64,000 nt of DNA from Peribacillus sp. FSL H8-0477. Lineage in GTDB: Bacteria; Bacillota; Bacilli; Bacillales; DSM-1321. Positions within the stretch are counted from its first letter, which is position 1; the number at the start of each line of letters is the position of its first letter. The DNA lies in the NCBI RefSeq assembly GCF_038002765.1, contig NZ_JBBODE010000001.1:1364001-1428000 (forward strand), written 5' to 3'. Positions 1 to 9,053 of the stretch are shown here, piece after piece. The position numbers were made by a program, and so were the translations under genes. Under the pieces are notes generated by a model, which was not told where the DNA came from, did no database searches, and was given only the letters and a program-made list of their open reading frames with translations.

Positions 1-50
1 TCAATAGAAGGAGCCGGACCCTATAAACCAGCTTCTAAAAGAAAGCTGTA

Positions 51-353
<303 letters not shown>

Positions 354-686
354 CTATTGTCTGAGGATAATTTTCATGTATTTTCCATAATCACGTTCGA
401 TAGTCTGTAATGATACAAGCATCCCGTCCAACAACAGCTGAACCTTTTCCCGTGATGATTCTGAAATATCTTCCGGAATCACACAGTTCAGGTAGCCGCC
501 TTGTCCGCTCTGCTTAATCTCAGGTTTTACATCCGTTAAGGACATAACTGCATTAACAGCCCCGAAGGTAACTGCCGATACACCTGCACATACAATATCA
601 GAACCTTTTTTAGCAAAATCAGCATGTCCACTTAAGGTGAAGGAATGAATCCGTCCTTGAGCGACATCGAAAGTTATCTTTATCAT
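354..686 (-). CDS. prp: Ribosomal-processing cysteine protease Prp
   Basis: Homologue of B. subtilis YsxB and S. aureus Prp, 110 residues. The family cleaves the N-terminal extension of ribosomal protein L27. The catalytic pair is visible as His21 in SGHADFAKKG and Cys33 in DIVCAGVSA, with a glycine-rich loop between them. It sits between rplU and rpmA, eight bases after the rplU stop, and its substrate site LDLQFFA is encoded just downstream, so enzyme and substrate are co-transcribed. Assignment is from motif, length and synteny. Confidence 0.95.
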   Translation of the reverse strand: MIKITFDVAQGRIHSFTLSGHADFAKKGSDIVCAGVSAVTFGAVNAVMSLTDVKPEIKQSGQGGYLNCVIPEDISESSREKVQLLLDGMLVSLQTIERDYGKYMKIILRQ

Positions 687-694
687 ATTCAGCC

Positions 695-1003
695 TTATGC
701 GTTAATTTCGCCGATAACGACTTTAGTATAAGGTTGACGATGACCTAGCTTTCTATGATAGTTCTTCTTCGCTTTGTAACGGAATACAGTGATTTTCTTT
801 TGCTTCCCTTGTTTTTCAACAGTACCTGTTACAGTAGCGCCTTCAACTAGAGGAGCTCCAACTTTCACGTCTTCACCGCCTACGAATAAAACTTTGTCAA
901 ATGTAACAGTTTCGCCTGCTTCAAGGTTTAATTTTTCAATATAAACCGTTTCGCCAGCTGCTACTTTAATTTGTTTACCGCCAGTTTCAATAATTGCGTA
1001 CAT
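695..1003 (-). CDS. rplU: 50S ribosomal protein L21
   Basis: Ribosomal protein L21, 102 residues, binding 23S rRNA in the large subunit. It starts [14 protein letters not shown] and ends with the basic stretch [19 protein letters not shown] typical of the family. A strong ribosome binding site (AAGGAGGTG) lies about six bases before the ATG. It is first in the rplU-prp-rpmA operon and is preceded by an L21-type leader and a good sigma-A promoter, so in-operon autoregulation by L21 is likely. Confidence 0.98.
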   Translation of the reverse strand: MYAIIETGGKQIKVAAGETVYIEKLNLEAGETVTFDKVLFVGGEDVKVGAPLVEGATVTGTVEKQGKQKKITVFRYKAKKNYHRKLGHRQPYTKVVIGEINA

Positions 1004-1014
1004 ACTTGCACCTC

Positions 1015-1110
1015 CTTGGATCTCTCAGACTCGCCAAGCACAGGCGTTTTACGAAGCCGTAAAAACTTTGGAACCTGATTTGAGCGGTTGTAGCACGGGT
1101 GCTACAAACA
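1015..1110 (-). ncRNA. Ribosomal protein L21 leader RNA
   Basis: The untranslated leader of rplU holds two clear hairpins. One has stem TGTAGCAC / GTGCTACA (1089-1106) and the other TTTTACG / CGTAAAA around a GCTT loop (1047-1064). They are followed by a conserved-looking purine-rich segment and the ribosome binding site. Position, size and hairpins agree with the Firmicute L21 leader family, which is proposed to bind excess L21. The assignment is by pattern; no covariance model was run. Confidence 0.8.
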
Positions 1111-1120
1111 TAACAGTAAA

Positions 1121-1149
1121 ATTTTATCACATATAAAAACCTCTGTCAA
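1121..1149 (-). promoter_or_regulatory. Sigma-A promoter of rplU operon
   Basis: On the minus strand a perfect -35 TTGACA (1144-1149) is separated by 17 bases from -10 TAAAAT (1121-1126), with a TG one base upstream of the -10 (extended -10). Transcription would begin just before the L21 leader hairpins. Confidence 0.85.
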
Positions 1150-1165
1150 TCTCATTCCTAGATTT

Positions 1166-2650
1166 TTATTCGTACATCGATTTCGCTTGTTTAAGTTCTT
1201 TGTAGGAACCAAAACGTTTGATTGTATAACTGTTTAGCTGTCCCTCTATATAGGTAACAAGTAATTTCTTCCCAATTAATGCTTCAATCCATTCTCGTCC
1301 TGAATCTTTAACTCCAAGTAAAACGTCAGCTACAGCTTGATTCATCTCAACCCAGACCGCCTCATCTACGCTTCTTCGATGTTCGAACAGTTCACGTTCC
1401 AAGCGGAAAGCAACCGTTTCCGGGCTATCCACTCTTCCAGTCCCTTGGCAGACGGTACACTGATTAGTCAGCTTATCTTGCAGCGACGGGGCTGTACGCT
1501 TCCTTGTAAGCTGAAGAATCCCCAGTTCAGTAAACCCGACAATTTGGACATGTCGGTTATCTTGTTTCATTTCTTTTGTCATGGCTGCAACAATTGCTTT
1601 TCGATGCTTCTCTTCCGTCATATTAATAAAGTCTACTAGAATGATACCTGCTAGATTACGCAATATGATTTGGTGAACCACTTCACTCGCAGCTTCGAGA
1701 TTCGTTTCAAACAATGTCTGCTCTTTTTGTGCTTTGCCGATAAATTTCCCTGTGTTGACATCAATAATCGTAAAGGCTTCCGTTTCTTCTATGATTAATG
1801 AACCGCCATTTGGTAACGGTACCTGTTTTTTCAGTGATTCACTCACTTCCGTTTGGATATGATACTTAGCAAAAAGATCACCAGGACCGGAATCATATGT
1901 AACCGTCCATTCACTATTCTGTTCACCCAGACGCTTTTTCAATTCTTGGCAGCTTTCAAAGTCATCTAAAATAATTTCACCGAACTGTGTAGAAGCAATT
2001 TTAACTGTTAACATGTCTAAGAATGAATCCCGCGCATAAACCAGCCCTGGTTTCTTAGCCAAATCGGCACGCTTAACCAAATTTTGATAGGCAGCACGTA
2101 AGGCATGGAGCTGTTTTAAAAAATCCTCTTCACTTTGATTTTCCATAGAGGTCCTGACGATTAATCCTTCAAGTTCCTCTTTATGCTCAGATGCCGCTTT
2201 TCTCCAATAACTTTGTAAACGGTGATTCGTAAATTTCTTGGATACGCCAAGATAATCATTGCCATATATGTAGACGAGTGACGGACTGGAAAGCTCGATC
2301 ATGGCACTTAATTTCGCGCCCTTTGTTCCCGATTCATCACGGCTGACTTGAACAAGCAGCTTTTGCCCTTGATGGATATACGAACTAATTCCCTTAATGG
2401 GCAGGTTCTTACTCTTATCTTGTTGAAAGACAGGAATTTCATCCCGATGTAACAAACCATTTTTATCCGCGCCATATTCAACAAATACAGCCTCCATACC
2501 CGGCATCACCTTGGTTACTTTACCTATGTAAATATTTCCGACTGTACTTTCTTGTTGCGGCTGCACAATTTCCAGCCTGACAACTCGTTCATTTTCCAGT
2601 ACCGCATATCGTTTTTCTCGTGTAACTAGACTGGCAATTATTTTTTTCAT
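1166..2650 (-). CDS. rng: Ribonuclease G/E family protein
   Basis: Endoribonuclease of the RNase E/G family, 494 residues: single-strand-specific, 5'-monophosphate-stimulated cleavage of mRNA and rRNA precursors. The N-terminal part carries an S1-like RNA-binding segment (about residues 35-125, GNIYIGKVTKVMPGMEAVFV). The catalytic region has the acidic motifs IIDVNTGKF and GIILVDFINM, and the zinc-link CxxC is in CTVCQGTGRV near residue 400. The ATG at 2650 has AAGGGG nine bases upstream; an upstream in-frame start at 2707 lacks such support. It lies between spoIVFB and rplU. B. subtilis lacks this enzyme and relies on RNase Y, so its presence marks a different Bacillaceae lineage. Confidence 0.92.
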   Translation of the reverse strand: MKKIIASLVTREKRYAVLENERVVRLEIVQPQQESTVGNIYIGKVTKVMPGMEAVFVEYGADKNGLLHRDEIPVFQQDKSKNLPIKGISSYIHQGQKLLVQVSRDESGTKGAKLSAMIELSSPSLVYIYGNDYLGVSKKFTNHRLQSYWRKAASEHKEELEGLIVRTSMENQSEEDFLKQLHALRAAYQNLVKRADLAKKPGLVYARDSFLDMLTVKIASTQFGEIILDDFESCQELKKRLGEQNSEWTVTYDSGPGDLFAKYHIQTEVSESLKKQVPLPNGGSLIIEETEAFTIIDVNTGKFIGKAQKEQTLFETNLEAASEVVHQIILRNLAGIILVDFINMTEEKHRKAIVAAMTKEMKQDNRHVQIVGFTELGILQLTRKRTAPSLQDKLTNQCTVCQGTGRVDSPETVAFRLERELFEHRRSVDEAVWVEMNQAVADVLLGVKDSGREWIEALIGKKLLVTYIEGQLNSYTIKRFGSYKELKQAKSMYE

Positions 2651-2731
2651 GACAAAAAACCCCTTCTTCATGTGGGGACAGCAGACTTGTGTTAGTCCAT
2701 CCTGCAACCATTTGAAGAAAGGATATCATAT

Positions 2732-3598
2732 CTAATAGGAATATAACAATTCACCGATACTAGCGGAAGTTAATTTGTCGGAAAAATAGGCATGAAGAAT
2801 CTCATTTTCATCTAAAGCCCCACTTTCCCGCCCATCTTTTAATACAATTACAGGATGCTTACACCCCCTTTGAAAACGTTCAAGCACCTCAATAATTTTT
2901 TCACTTTGATCGACCTTAATCGGTTTAAGCATCTCCAATGTACTATTACGTCCATAATGACGTTCGAGCAAAAATCGAATAAACGCAAAGTATCGCTGCT
3001 TCCATTCCATCACCAGTGTAAAAATAATAAATCCAGCAATAATCCATGCATTCAAATTCAATGGTTCAGTCAGCAAGATATAGAAAAAACCTAAAACCGC
3101 AATCGCCGATGACAACAGAATCGTTAACCGATGAGCATCAATAAAGGAGCGTTTTAGCGAAAGACCTAAAAAGAGTAGTTTCCCCCCGTCGAGCGGCCAG
3201 ATTGGCAGCAAATTGAAGAGCATGACGGCTGAATTCATATAGAAAAATTGCTGATATAATTCAAAAGAAACCAGGGAAAATGTATACATCAAATAAGCGA
3301 CACCAACGAGCCAAAGATGCTGGATGGGTCCAGCTAAAATGACGAGAAGTTCCTCCCTCATAGATTTATTTCCATATTCCTCCGTTTCAACAGAACCACC
3401 GAACGGGAGAATCTGAATGGCTTTAATCCGCCAATTAAAGTGATTAGCTGTCACCGCATGTCCCATTTCATGGACAAAAACAATGCAAAAAAGCATTAAT
3501 AGTTGTGTGAAATGAGCAGTGACAACCGCAATCCCCATAACAACCCAAAGCGTCGGATGGATATTGATTTTCTGAAGAAGCTTAATACTTTCATTCAA
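2732..3598 (-). CDS. spoIVFB: Site-2 metalloprotease SpoIVFB (pro-sigma-K processing)
   Basis: Intramembrane zinc protease that activates pro-sigma-K in the mother cell during sporulation; it acts in the outer forespore membrane and is held inactive by SpoIVFA and BofA. The HExxH motif HEMGH begins at His43 and the second metal ligand lies in LLPIWPLDGG at Asp137, the same positions as in B. subtilis. Several hydrophobic segments occupy residues 15-195, followed by a cytoplasmic CBS-like C-terminal domain (from about 215, VDQSEKIIEVLERFQRG). At 288 residues it has the usual length. Its start overlaps the end of spoIVFA by eight bases, implying translational coupling. Confidence 0.96.
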   Translation of the reverse strand: MNESIKLLQKINIHPTLWVVMGIAVVTAHFTQLLMLFCIVFVHEMGHAVTANHFNWRIKAIQILPFGGSVETEEYGNKSMREELLVILAGPIQHLWLVGVAYLMYTFSLVSFELYQQFFYMNSAVMLFNLLPIWPLDGGKLLFLGLSLKRSFIDAHRLTILLSSAIAVLGFFYILLTEPLNLNAWIIAGFIIFTLVMEWKQRYFAFIRFLLERHYGRNSTLEMLKPIKVDQSEKIIEVLERFQRGCKHPVIVLKDGRESGALDENEILHAYFSDKLTSASIGELLYSY

Positions 3599-4370
3599 AG
3601 GAAATCACCTTTTTAGGATCAATAAATGCATCATCCTTCTTGATTGCAAGATAAAAGGATCCTTTAGATCCATCTTGACTTGCCGTTACTTGTCCAATTT
3701 CCGCTCCCTTTTTCACCGTTTCAAAGAGGGTTACGTTGATGTTTTCGAGTTCGCCATACCACGATTCTGATTTATCAACATGTTGAATTACAACCGTTTT
3801 CCCAAGTCCCTCTTTCGTTCCGGCAAAGATAATTAATCCGCCATTCAGCGCCTCTACCTTTGAGTTACTGCCGGTTTCAAGAATAATTCCCTCTCCATTT
3901 GTTTCAAAACTTTCGGTAATCTTACCAGACACAGGTTGAGCAAATTGACCATCACTTTCAGCCACATTCGTATTCGTGTTATCAGTTGGTAAAAAAGCGA
4001 TAGGCTTCCCGAACGTATCTTCATACCAGGATGACACAGCCGCAAATTGGAATTCCTGTTTCATTGCCGTAGAAACAGCATTCCGCGCTGGATCAAACTG
4101 TGGAGAAGGATGCCTAAACAGCACAGCCACAATTAAGAATAAGCATGCTGCACCTAACATTTTAAAAAGAAAGTATTCCTTCTTAAACAGCGGATGATCC
4201 TTTTCTCGATTACCTGTTTCAAAGGAGACACTTTCGTACCCATACTGCTCCTGATTATCCACTTTCATCTCTGACCACGGAATATCAGTCCGCTTACTCT
4301 CAAGCTTACTCTCAAGCCTTCTCCGCTTAGCAATCCGATCTTGTATCTCCTTCCTGCGGTCTCCCAACAA
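3591..4370 (-). CDS. spoIVFA: Stage IV sporulation protein FA (SpoIVFB inhibitor/anchor)
   Basis: Membrane protein that holds SpoIVFB inactive until SpoIVB, made in the forespore, cleaves it. It has a basic, charged N-terminal arm, one transmembrane segment near residues 90-108 (FKMLGAACLFLIVAVLF), and an extracytoplasmic LytM/M23-like domain containing NGEGIILETGSNSKVEALNGG and ending FIDPKKVISFE. The zinc ligands of true M23 peptidases are missing, as in the family. The start appears to be TTG at 4370 with GGAAGGG about six bases before it; no in-frame ATG fits better. Co-transcribed with spoIVFB. A sigma-E promoter is expected from B. subtilis but I could not place one with confidence. Confidence 0.93.
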   Translation of the reverse strand: MLGDRRKEIQDRIAKRRRLESKLESKRTDIPWSEMKVDNQEQYGYESVSFETGNREKDHPLFKKEYFLFKMLGAACLFLIVAVLFRHPSPQFDPARNAVSTAMKQEFQFAAVSSWYEDTFGKPIAFLPTDNTNTNVAESDGQFAQPVSGKITESFETNGEGIILETGSNSKVEALNGGLIIFAGTKEGLGKTVVIQHVDKSESWYGELENINVTLFETVKKGAEIGQVTASQDGSKGSFYLAIKKDDAFIDPKKVISFE

Positions 4371-4484
4371 GCATCACCCTTCCCCAAGCCTTTGTAATCA
4401 GCATATGACACCCTTGTCCAGACTATGACTTTGAAATTTGCAAGGGGTGGGAAACTCGAACAGCAATTAATGCTCGAACACATT

Positions 4485-4615
4485 TATCGGTCTACCAAAG
4501 TTTTATCAGTCTAACTGGCGCTGGTATCGGTCTACCAGCTAAGTTTATCGGTCTAACTCGTTGATGTATCGGTCTAGCAAAGATTTATCAGTCTAACTGC
4601 ACTGGTATCGGTCTG
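4485..4615. repeat. Array of seven ~20-bp-spaced TATCGGTCTA repeats
   Basis: Seven copies of the 10-mer TATCGGTCTA or one-to-two-base variants begin at 4485, 4504, 4525, 4546, 4567, 4586 and 4606, so the period is 19-21 bases, about two helical turns. Spacers are not conserved. Copies 3 and 7 sit in dyads (CTGGTA / TACCAG at 4521-4538 and ACTGG / CCAGT at 4601-4620). On the minus strand the core reads TAGACCGATA. The array fills the gap between the minD terminator and spoIVFA. It contains no gene. See also the ATTCGGCCC arrays near 40.3-40.9 kb. Confidence 0.9.
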
Positions 4616-4640
4616 CCAGTCTGTCACCTACATGCCCAAC

Positions 4641-4680
4641 GCAAAAAAAACACCTCCAGCATAACTGGAGGTGTTTAAAT
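4641..4680 (-). terminator. Intrinsic terminator after minD
   Basis: Perfect 12-bp stem AAACACCTCCAG / CTGGAGGTGTTT (4648-4659 and 4665-4676) with a five-base loop, followed on the minus strand by a run of eight T. It closes the mreBCD-minCD unit. Confidence 0.95.
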
Positions 4681-4683
4681 TTC

Positions 4684-5487
4684 TTATTGACCGGCAAAAA
4701 TTTTCTTGAGTTTGGCCATAAAACCTTTTGGCTGGTCCTCAAGCGGGTTGAGCGGCACAGACTCACCAAGGATTCGACGAGCTATATTTCGGTACGCAAT
4801 GGACGCCCGGTTGTTCGGATCGAGGGCAATCGGCTCTCCCTGATTGGAGGCTTTGATAACTTGATCATCATCGACAACGATTCCGAGCAAGTCAATGGAA
4901 AGATGAGTGGTAATTTCGTCAATATCCAGCATCTCTCCGCTTTTTAGCATATGATTACGAATTCTGTTGATCACGAGTTTAGGAGATTCGATATGATCTT
5001 CTTTCTCAATCAACCCAATAATACGATCGGCATCACGGACTGCTGATGTTTCAGGTGTGGTTACGACAACCGCCTTGTCAGCTCCTGCAATCGCATTTTG
5101 AAAGCCTTGCTCGATCCCTGCAGGGCAATCAATGATCACATAATCATAGTCCTGCTTTAGTTCACCGATTAATTTCTTCATCTGCTCCGGATTAACGGCC
5201 GTTTTATCACTCGTTTGTGCTGCTGGAAGCAGATATAACAAGTCATCAAACCGCTTGTCCTTCACAAGTGCTTGGTGAATTTTACAGCGTCCATTAATGA
5301 CATCGACTAGATCATAAATGATTCTGTTTTCAAGACCCATAACGACATCTAAATTACGAAGTCCGATATCTGTATCAACCAAGCAAACTCTTTTACCGAG
5401 AATTGCCAATGATGTACCTAAGTTAGCGGATGTTGTGGTTTTTCCCACACCGCCCTTTCCCGACGTAATGACTATGGCCTCTCCCAC
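4684..5487 (-). CDS. minD: Septum site-determining ATPase MinD
   Basis: Membrane-bound P-loop ATPase of the Min system, which with MinC blocks FtsZ ring assembly near the poles. The deviant Walker A KGGVGKT is at residues 11-17; DTDIGLRNLD and DYVIIDCPAG are the other nucleotide-binding signatures. The C-terminal amphipathic membrane-targeting helix GFMAKLKKIFAGQ is intact. Length 267 residues, as in B. subtilis MinD (268). It follows minC by two bases. Confidence 0.98.
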   Translation of the reverse strand: MGEAIVITSGKGGVGKTTTSANLGTSLAILGKRVCLVDTDIGLRNLDVVMGLENRIIYDLVDVINGRCKIHQALVKDKRFDDLLYLLPAAQTSDKTAVNPEQMKKLIGELKQDYDYVIIDCPAGIEQGFQNAIAGADKAVVVTTPETSAVRDADRIIGLIEKEDHIESPKLVINRIRNHMLKSGEMLDIDEITTHLSIDLLGIVVDDDQVIKASNQGEPIALDPNNRASIAYRNIARRILGESVPLNPLEDQPKGFMAKLKKIFAGQ

Positions 5488-5489
5488 GA

Positions 5490-6173
5490 TTAGAGTCCTC
5501 CTTCTAATCTATTTAAATTCGGTCTTTGTTTCTTTAAAACATGGAGTTTTTCAACAACGATATGTTCATCATTATCGATAAATGCACATTCCATGCCGTG
5601 ACCTTCTTCGGTGTATGCTTCCGGTGCGTGACAAACAAGCTCTGAAATTCGAAGCTGCGATGGTTTCATAACAGAAGCCGCAATGACAGCTCTCGAATTT
5701 CCGTGTGCTCCTGCATGTGCAATGCCCTTCAGCGTTCCCATGATATAGACGTTTCCGCCGGCCACCACTTTCCCGCCAGGATTGACATCACCTATTAGTA
5801 ATAAATCACCCGGAACCTCAAAAACCTGTCCTGATCTGATTACTTTCGCTACAGTTTCAATTTGATTTTCATCTTTCCACTGCTTTGCTTCATCATACGT
5901 CATCACATTCGATACAATCTCATCGACGACTAGCTTTTTCTTCTTACGAATTAATTCTTTAATGTTTTCCTTCTGTGCATCTGTTAAATAACGATTGCCT
6001 ATATGTACCTTTACGGCAAGCAGAGGGTCATTTTCCTGAAATCTATAATTTAAGGAAAGCTTTGTTTCAAGTTCCCTTATTAATTCTGAAAACGAACACG
6101 CATCATCAAGATGCAGTGTGAGCCCATCTTTCGTACCCTTAATTAAAACATTTTGCTGACTTCTTTTATTCAT
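5490..6173 (-). CDS. minC: Septum site-determining protein MinC
   Basis: Inhibitor of FtsZ polymerisation recruited to membrane by MinD. The N-terminal domain (residues 1-100) binds FtsZ in the family. The C-terminal right-handed beta-helix, about residues 105-210, shows glycine turns GDVNPGGKVVAGGNVYIMG and the MinD-contact surface following LKGIAHAG. Length 227 residues. Fourth gene of mreB-mreC-mreD-minC-minD. Confidence 0.97.
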   Translation of the reverse strand: MNKRSQQNVLIKGTKDGLTLHLDDACSFSELIRELETKLSLNYRFQENDPLLAVKVHIGNRYLTDAQKENIKELIRKKKKLVVDEIVSNVMTYDEAKQWKDENQIETVAKVIRSGQVFEVPGDLLLIGDVNPGGKVVAGGNVYIMGTLKGIAHAGAHGNSRAVIAASVMKPSQLRISELVCHAPEAYTEEGHGMECAFIDNDEHIVVEKLHVLKKQRPNLNRLEGGL

Positions 6174-6259
6174 GGCGCCTGTTTCACCTCAATGAAAGTA
6201 TAATTCGACACAGACAGCGAATTTTCCTTTTTATCCGAAAGAAAACACGTAGATTACGT

Positions 6260-6778
6260 TTATTCCCCTTCTGATTCGACCCTTAAACTTTCTATTGTCC
6301 GTCTTAAAGGATAGGCAGTGATCACAATGAACACCAAATTCAAGAGCAGTGTCGGTACAAGACGTAGCATGGAAAAATCACGATAATCCACTGATGTGAA
6401 ACCAAGAAGTATGTTTAACTGATAAACCGCCGTTTCAATTATGGCGATGAAAAGGACTGTAATTAATCCACTAATCAATAAATTAGATTGTAGAATTTTC
6501 ATAATCTTTGATATTAAGTAGGCAGCGACAGGAAACGCAAACGTGTAAACGCCAAGAATCTCTGTATATGCTACATCATACAACAAACCAAGAACAAAGG
6601 CATACATAAACGCCGTCTTTCTCGAACCATAAATGGTCAAAAAGGCAATAAAAATAACAGTCATTCTCGGAATAAGGAAACTGGTTCCCCCGTATAGGTA
6701 TCCAGAAAAAACATTAGCCAATACGCTTTCTCCAATAAAAATAATCAAAGCGAGCAGAGGAATAATAAGTTTTCTCAT
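6260..6778 (-). CDS. mreD: Rod shape-determining membrane protein MreD
   Basis: Small integral membrane protein (172 residues, five or six hydrophobic segments) of the elongasome, linking MreB/MreC to peptidoglycan synthesis. The start overlaps the last base of the mreC stop, indicating translational coupling. Sequence is mostly hydrophobic with the family-typical VLGLLYDVAYTEILG segment. Identification is from composition, length and synteny. Confidence 0.93.
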   Translation of the reverse strand: MRKLIIPLLALIIFIGESVLANVFSGYLYGGTSFLIPRMTVIFIAFLTIYGSRKTAFMYAFVLGLLYDVAYTEILGVYTFAFPVAAYLISKIMKILQSNLLISGLITVLFIAIIETAVYQLNILLGFTSVDYRDFSMLRLVPTLLLNLVFIVITAYPLRRTIESLRVESEGE

Positions 6779-7653
6779 TACTCCTGACCCTCATCTTGAA
6801 TTTCTGCTTCTTTCCCTGCCACTTTACGTTCAAGAACCATTACATTATTAATATCATAGAAATCGGTTGAAGGCTGTACATAGGCTGTTTGATTCAACCC
6901 ATTCTGATCAATCTTAACATCGACGACTTTCCCAATCGGCAGACCTCTTGGGAAAATTCCGCCGTAACCAGATGTAATTACAAACGAATTCTTCTTAATC
7001 TTCTTATCATAGGGAATTCGTTTCAGCATTAGTAACCCTTTTTCCTCATCATATCCTTCAATAATGCCATATGCCTTGTCATCACCTTGAACAATCGCAG
7101 AAACACGGTTTGTCGTATCAACTGATGTCAACAATTCGACAGTTGAAGAAAACTGACCAGGTGTTTTTACTTTCCCAATCAACCCATCTGCCGTAATAAC
7201 CGCCATATTTTTCTCGACGCCTTGAAGCTTGCCTTTATTAATTCGAATTAATTCATGCCACATTTGATCGGGGTCACGCCCGATGACCGTAGCCTGAATC
7301 GACTCATATTCACGAAGACTATCTTTTTTATCAAGCGTTTTCCGCAGATCCTCATTTTCTTCGGATAACTCTTGCACTTCCGTTTTCAACTGAACATATT
7401 CATCTAAACGTGCTTTCAGCTTCTTGTTTTCATCATATGTATGCTGAAGGTCACCCAAGTTCTCAACGAAACGAGTGACGGCTGACACCGGTTTATTAAA
7501 TACATTTTGAGCCCAGCCTGTCGTATCCTGTATAAACTGCTCCGGCCAAGTCAATTTATCTCGATCTCTCATCGAAAATCCAATTAATGCCACGAGAAGA
7601 ATGATACTAACCAGTAAAAGAATAAGCTTTTTATTGAAAAAAAACTGTGGCAT
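6778..7653 (-). CDS. mreC: Rod shape-determining protein MreC
   Basis: Bitopic elongasome protein, 291 residues. A transmembrane helix lies at residues 8-26 (KLILLLVSIILLVALIGF). A coiled coil at about 65-110 (KKLKARLDEYVQLKTEVQ) precedes the beta-barrel periplasmic-type domain with GLIGKVKT and SGYGGIFPRGLPIGKV. The ATG at 7653 is preceded by GAGGTG at nine bases and matches the B. subtilis N-terminus; an upstream in-frame start at 7773 would add 40 residues unlike the family. A hairpin with T-run separates it from mreB. Confidence 0.95.
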   Translation of the reverse strand: MPQFFFNKKLILLLVSIILLVALIGFSMRDRDKLTWPEQFIQDTTGWAQNVFNKPVSAVTRFVENLGDLQHTYDENKKLKARLDEYVQLKTEVQELSEENEDLRKTLDKKDSLREYESIQATVIGRDPDQMWHELIRINKGKLQGVEKNMAVITADGLIGKVKTPGQFSSTVELLTSVDTTNRVSAIVQGDDKAYGIIEGYDEEKGLLMLKRIPYDKKIKKNSFVITSGYGGIFPRGLPIGKVVDVKIDQNGLNQTAYVQPSTDFYDINNVMVLERKVAGKEAEIQDEGQE

Positions 7654-7813
7654 GGCGATTTTCACCTCTATCATTTCCAACTTTGTCTCATACATGCAGT
7701 CAAAGACGCAGATACGTAATAAATAAGGATTGGGCTTTTTCGGATTGGATACGTCCCAGCCCGGAAAGTCCAATCCCCGTAATGTTATCCCTAGCAGTGT
7801 AAACTGCTTACTG

Positions 7814-7862
7814 AAAAAAGGGACGAATGCCAGGCAAAAAACCAGCGATTACGTTCCGTCCC
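7814..7862 (-). terminator. Probable partial terminator between mreB and mreC
   Basis: On the minus strand GGGACG-GAA pairs with TTCGTCCC across a ~25-base loop and is followed by six T. The stem carries a bulge, so termination may be partial, letting mreB be expressed above mreCD-minCD. Confidence 0.55.
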
Positions 7863-7878
7863 ATCTTAAAACATATAT

Positions 7879-8901
7879 TTATCTAGAATAATCTTTTGTT
7901 CTAGTTTTAAATAATTGGATATGGTCAAGTGCTTTACCTGTTCCAATCGCTACACAGTCAAGTGGATTTTCGGCAATTAATACCGGCATACTTGTCTCTT
8001 CACTGATGACTTTATCAAGATTGCGAAGTAATGCTCCGCCGCCAGTGAGTACAATTCCTCTATCCATAATATCCGCTGCAAGTTCAGGCGGAGTTTTTTC
8101 CAACGTATTTTTCACTGAATCTACGATAGCATAGACGGTATCTCTAAGAGCTGTAGAAATTTCTTTCGCTGTGATTTCAATTGTTTTTGGTAATCCAGTC
8201 AGAAGATCGCGTCCACGAATTTCCATGTTGTCAATGCCTTCTGTGTCGCCAGCAGAACCAATTTCCATTTTGATGGCTTCAGAAGTTCGTTCACCAATCA
8301 TCAAGTTATAATTTTTACGGATGTAAATAACAATGGCTTCATCCATTTCGTCGCCAGCAATACGAATTGATTGGCTTGTTACAATACCACCTAAGGAAAT
8401 AATAGCCACTTCAGTTGTACCGCCGCCAATATCAACAACCATACTGCCAGTTGGTTCCCAAACAGGTAGATTCGCACCAATTGCCGCTGCAAAAGGCTCT
8501 TCAATCGGGTATGCATCTCGTGCCCCTGCTTGTCTTGTTGCGTCAATAACAGCACGCTGCTCAACAGCTGTAATTCCAGAAGGAACACAAACCATTACAT
8601 AAGGCTTACTACCGAACACGCCTTTTTTCTGTGCTTCTTGCATGTAATATTTCATCATTGTCGCTGTTGTTTCATAATCAGCAATGACTCCATCTTTCAT
8701 CGGACGAAGCGCAACAACATTCCCCGGAGTACGTCCAATCATATTTCTCGCGTCATTACCAACCGCTACAATTTGCTTCGTATCTGTCTGTAAAGCAACA
8801 ACGGAAGGTTCGCGTACAACGATTCCTTTTCCTTTAACATAAACGAGCGTATTTGCTGTTCCTAAGTCAATCCCCAAATCTCTAGTACCTATTCCAAACA
8901 T
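7879..8901 (-). CDS. mreB: Rod shape-determining actin MreB
   Basis: Bacterial actin that forms membrane-associated filaments directing lateral wall synthesis. The phosphate-1 loop [15 protein letters not shown] (from residue 11), phosphate-2 [15 protein letters not shown] and adenosine loop [14 protein letters not shown] are all present. Length 340 residues, normal for the family (337 in B. subtilis). It begins the mre-min operon; the 150 bases upstream contain a TATAAT (9023-9028, minus strand) that may be its -10 element, but no good -35 was found. Confidence 0.98.
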   Translation of the reverse strand: MFGIGTRDLGIDLGTANTLVYVKGKGIVVREPSVVALQTDTKQIVAVGNDARNMIGRTPGNVVALRPMKDGVIADYETTATMMKYYMQEAQKKGVFGSKPYVMVCVPSGITAVEQRAVIDATRQAGARDAYPIEEPFAAAIGANLPVWEPTGSMVVDIGGGTTEVAIISLGGIVTSQSIRIAGDEMDEAIVIYIRKNYNLMIGERTSEAIKMEIGSAGDTEGIDNMEIRGRDLLTGLPKTIEITAKEISTALRDTVYAIVDSVKNTLEKTPPELAADIMDRGIVLTGGGALLRNLDKVISEETSMPVLIAENPLDCVAIGTGKALDHIQLFKTRTKDYSR

Positions 8902-9053
8902 TGCGGTATCTCCCTTTCATGGACAATCTGCTTTTTATAATAAGGTCTTTGTTTGCATCATCATTTTCAATAAGAAAAAACTCGGAATTTCAAAGCAATC
9001 CCTTCAAAAATCATAAACAATATTATACAGCATCGTCAAATATTTTGGTAGTG

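Noticed and set aside
1-50. Terminator after rpmA
   Set aside because: A CAGCTT / AAGCTG pairing exists, but there is no T-run and the window ends soon after.
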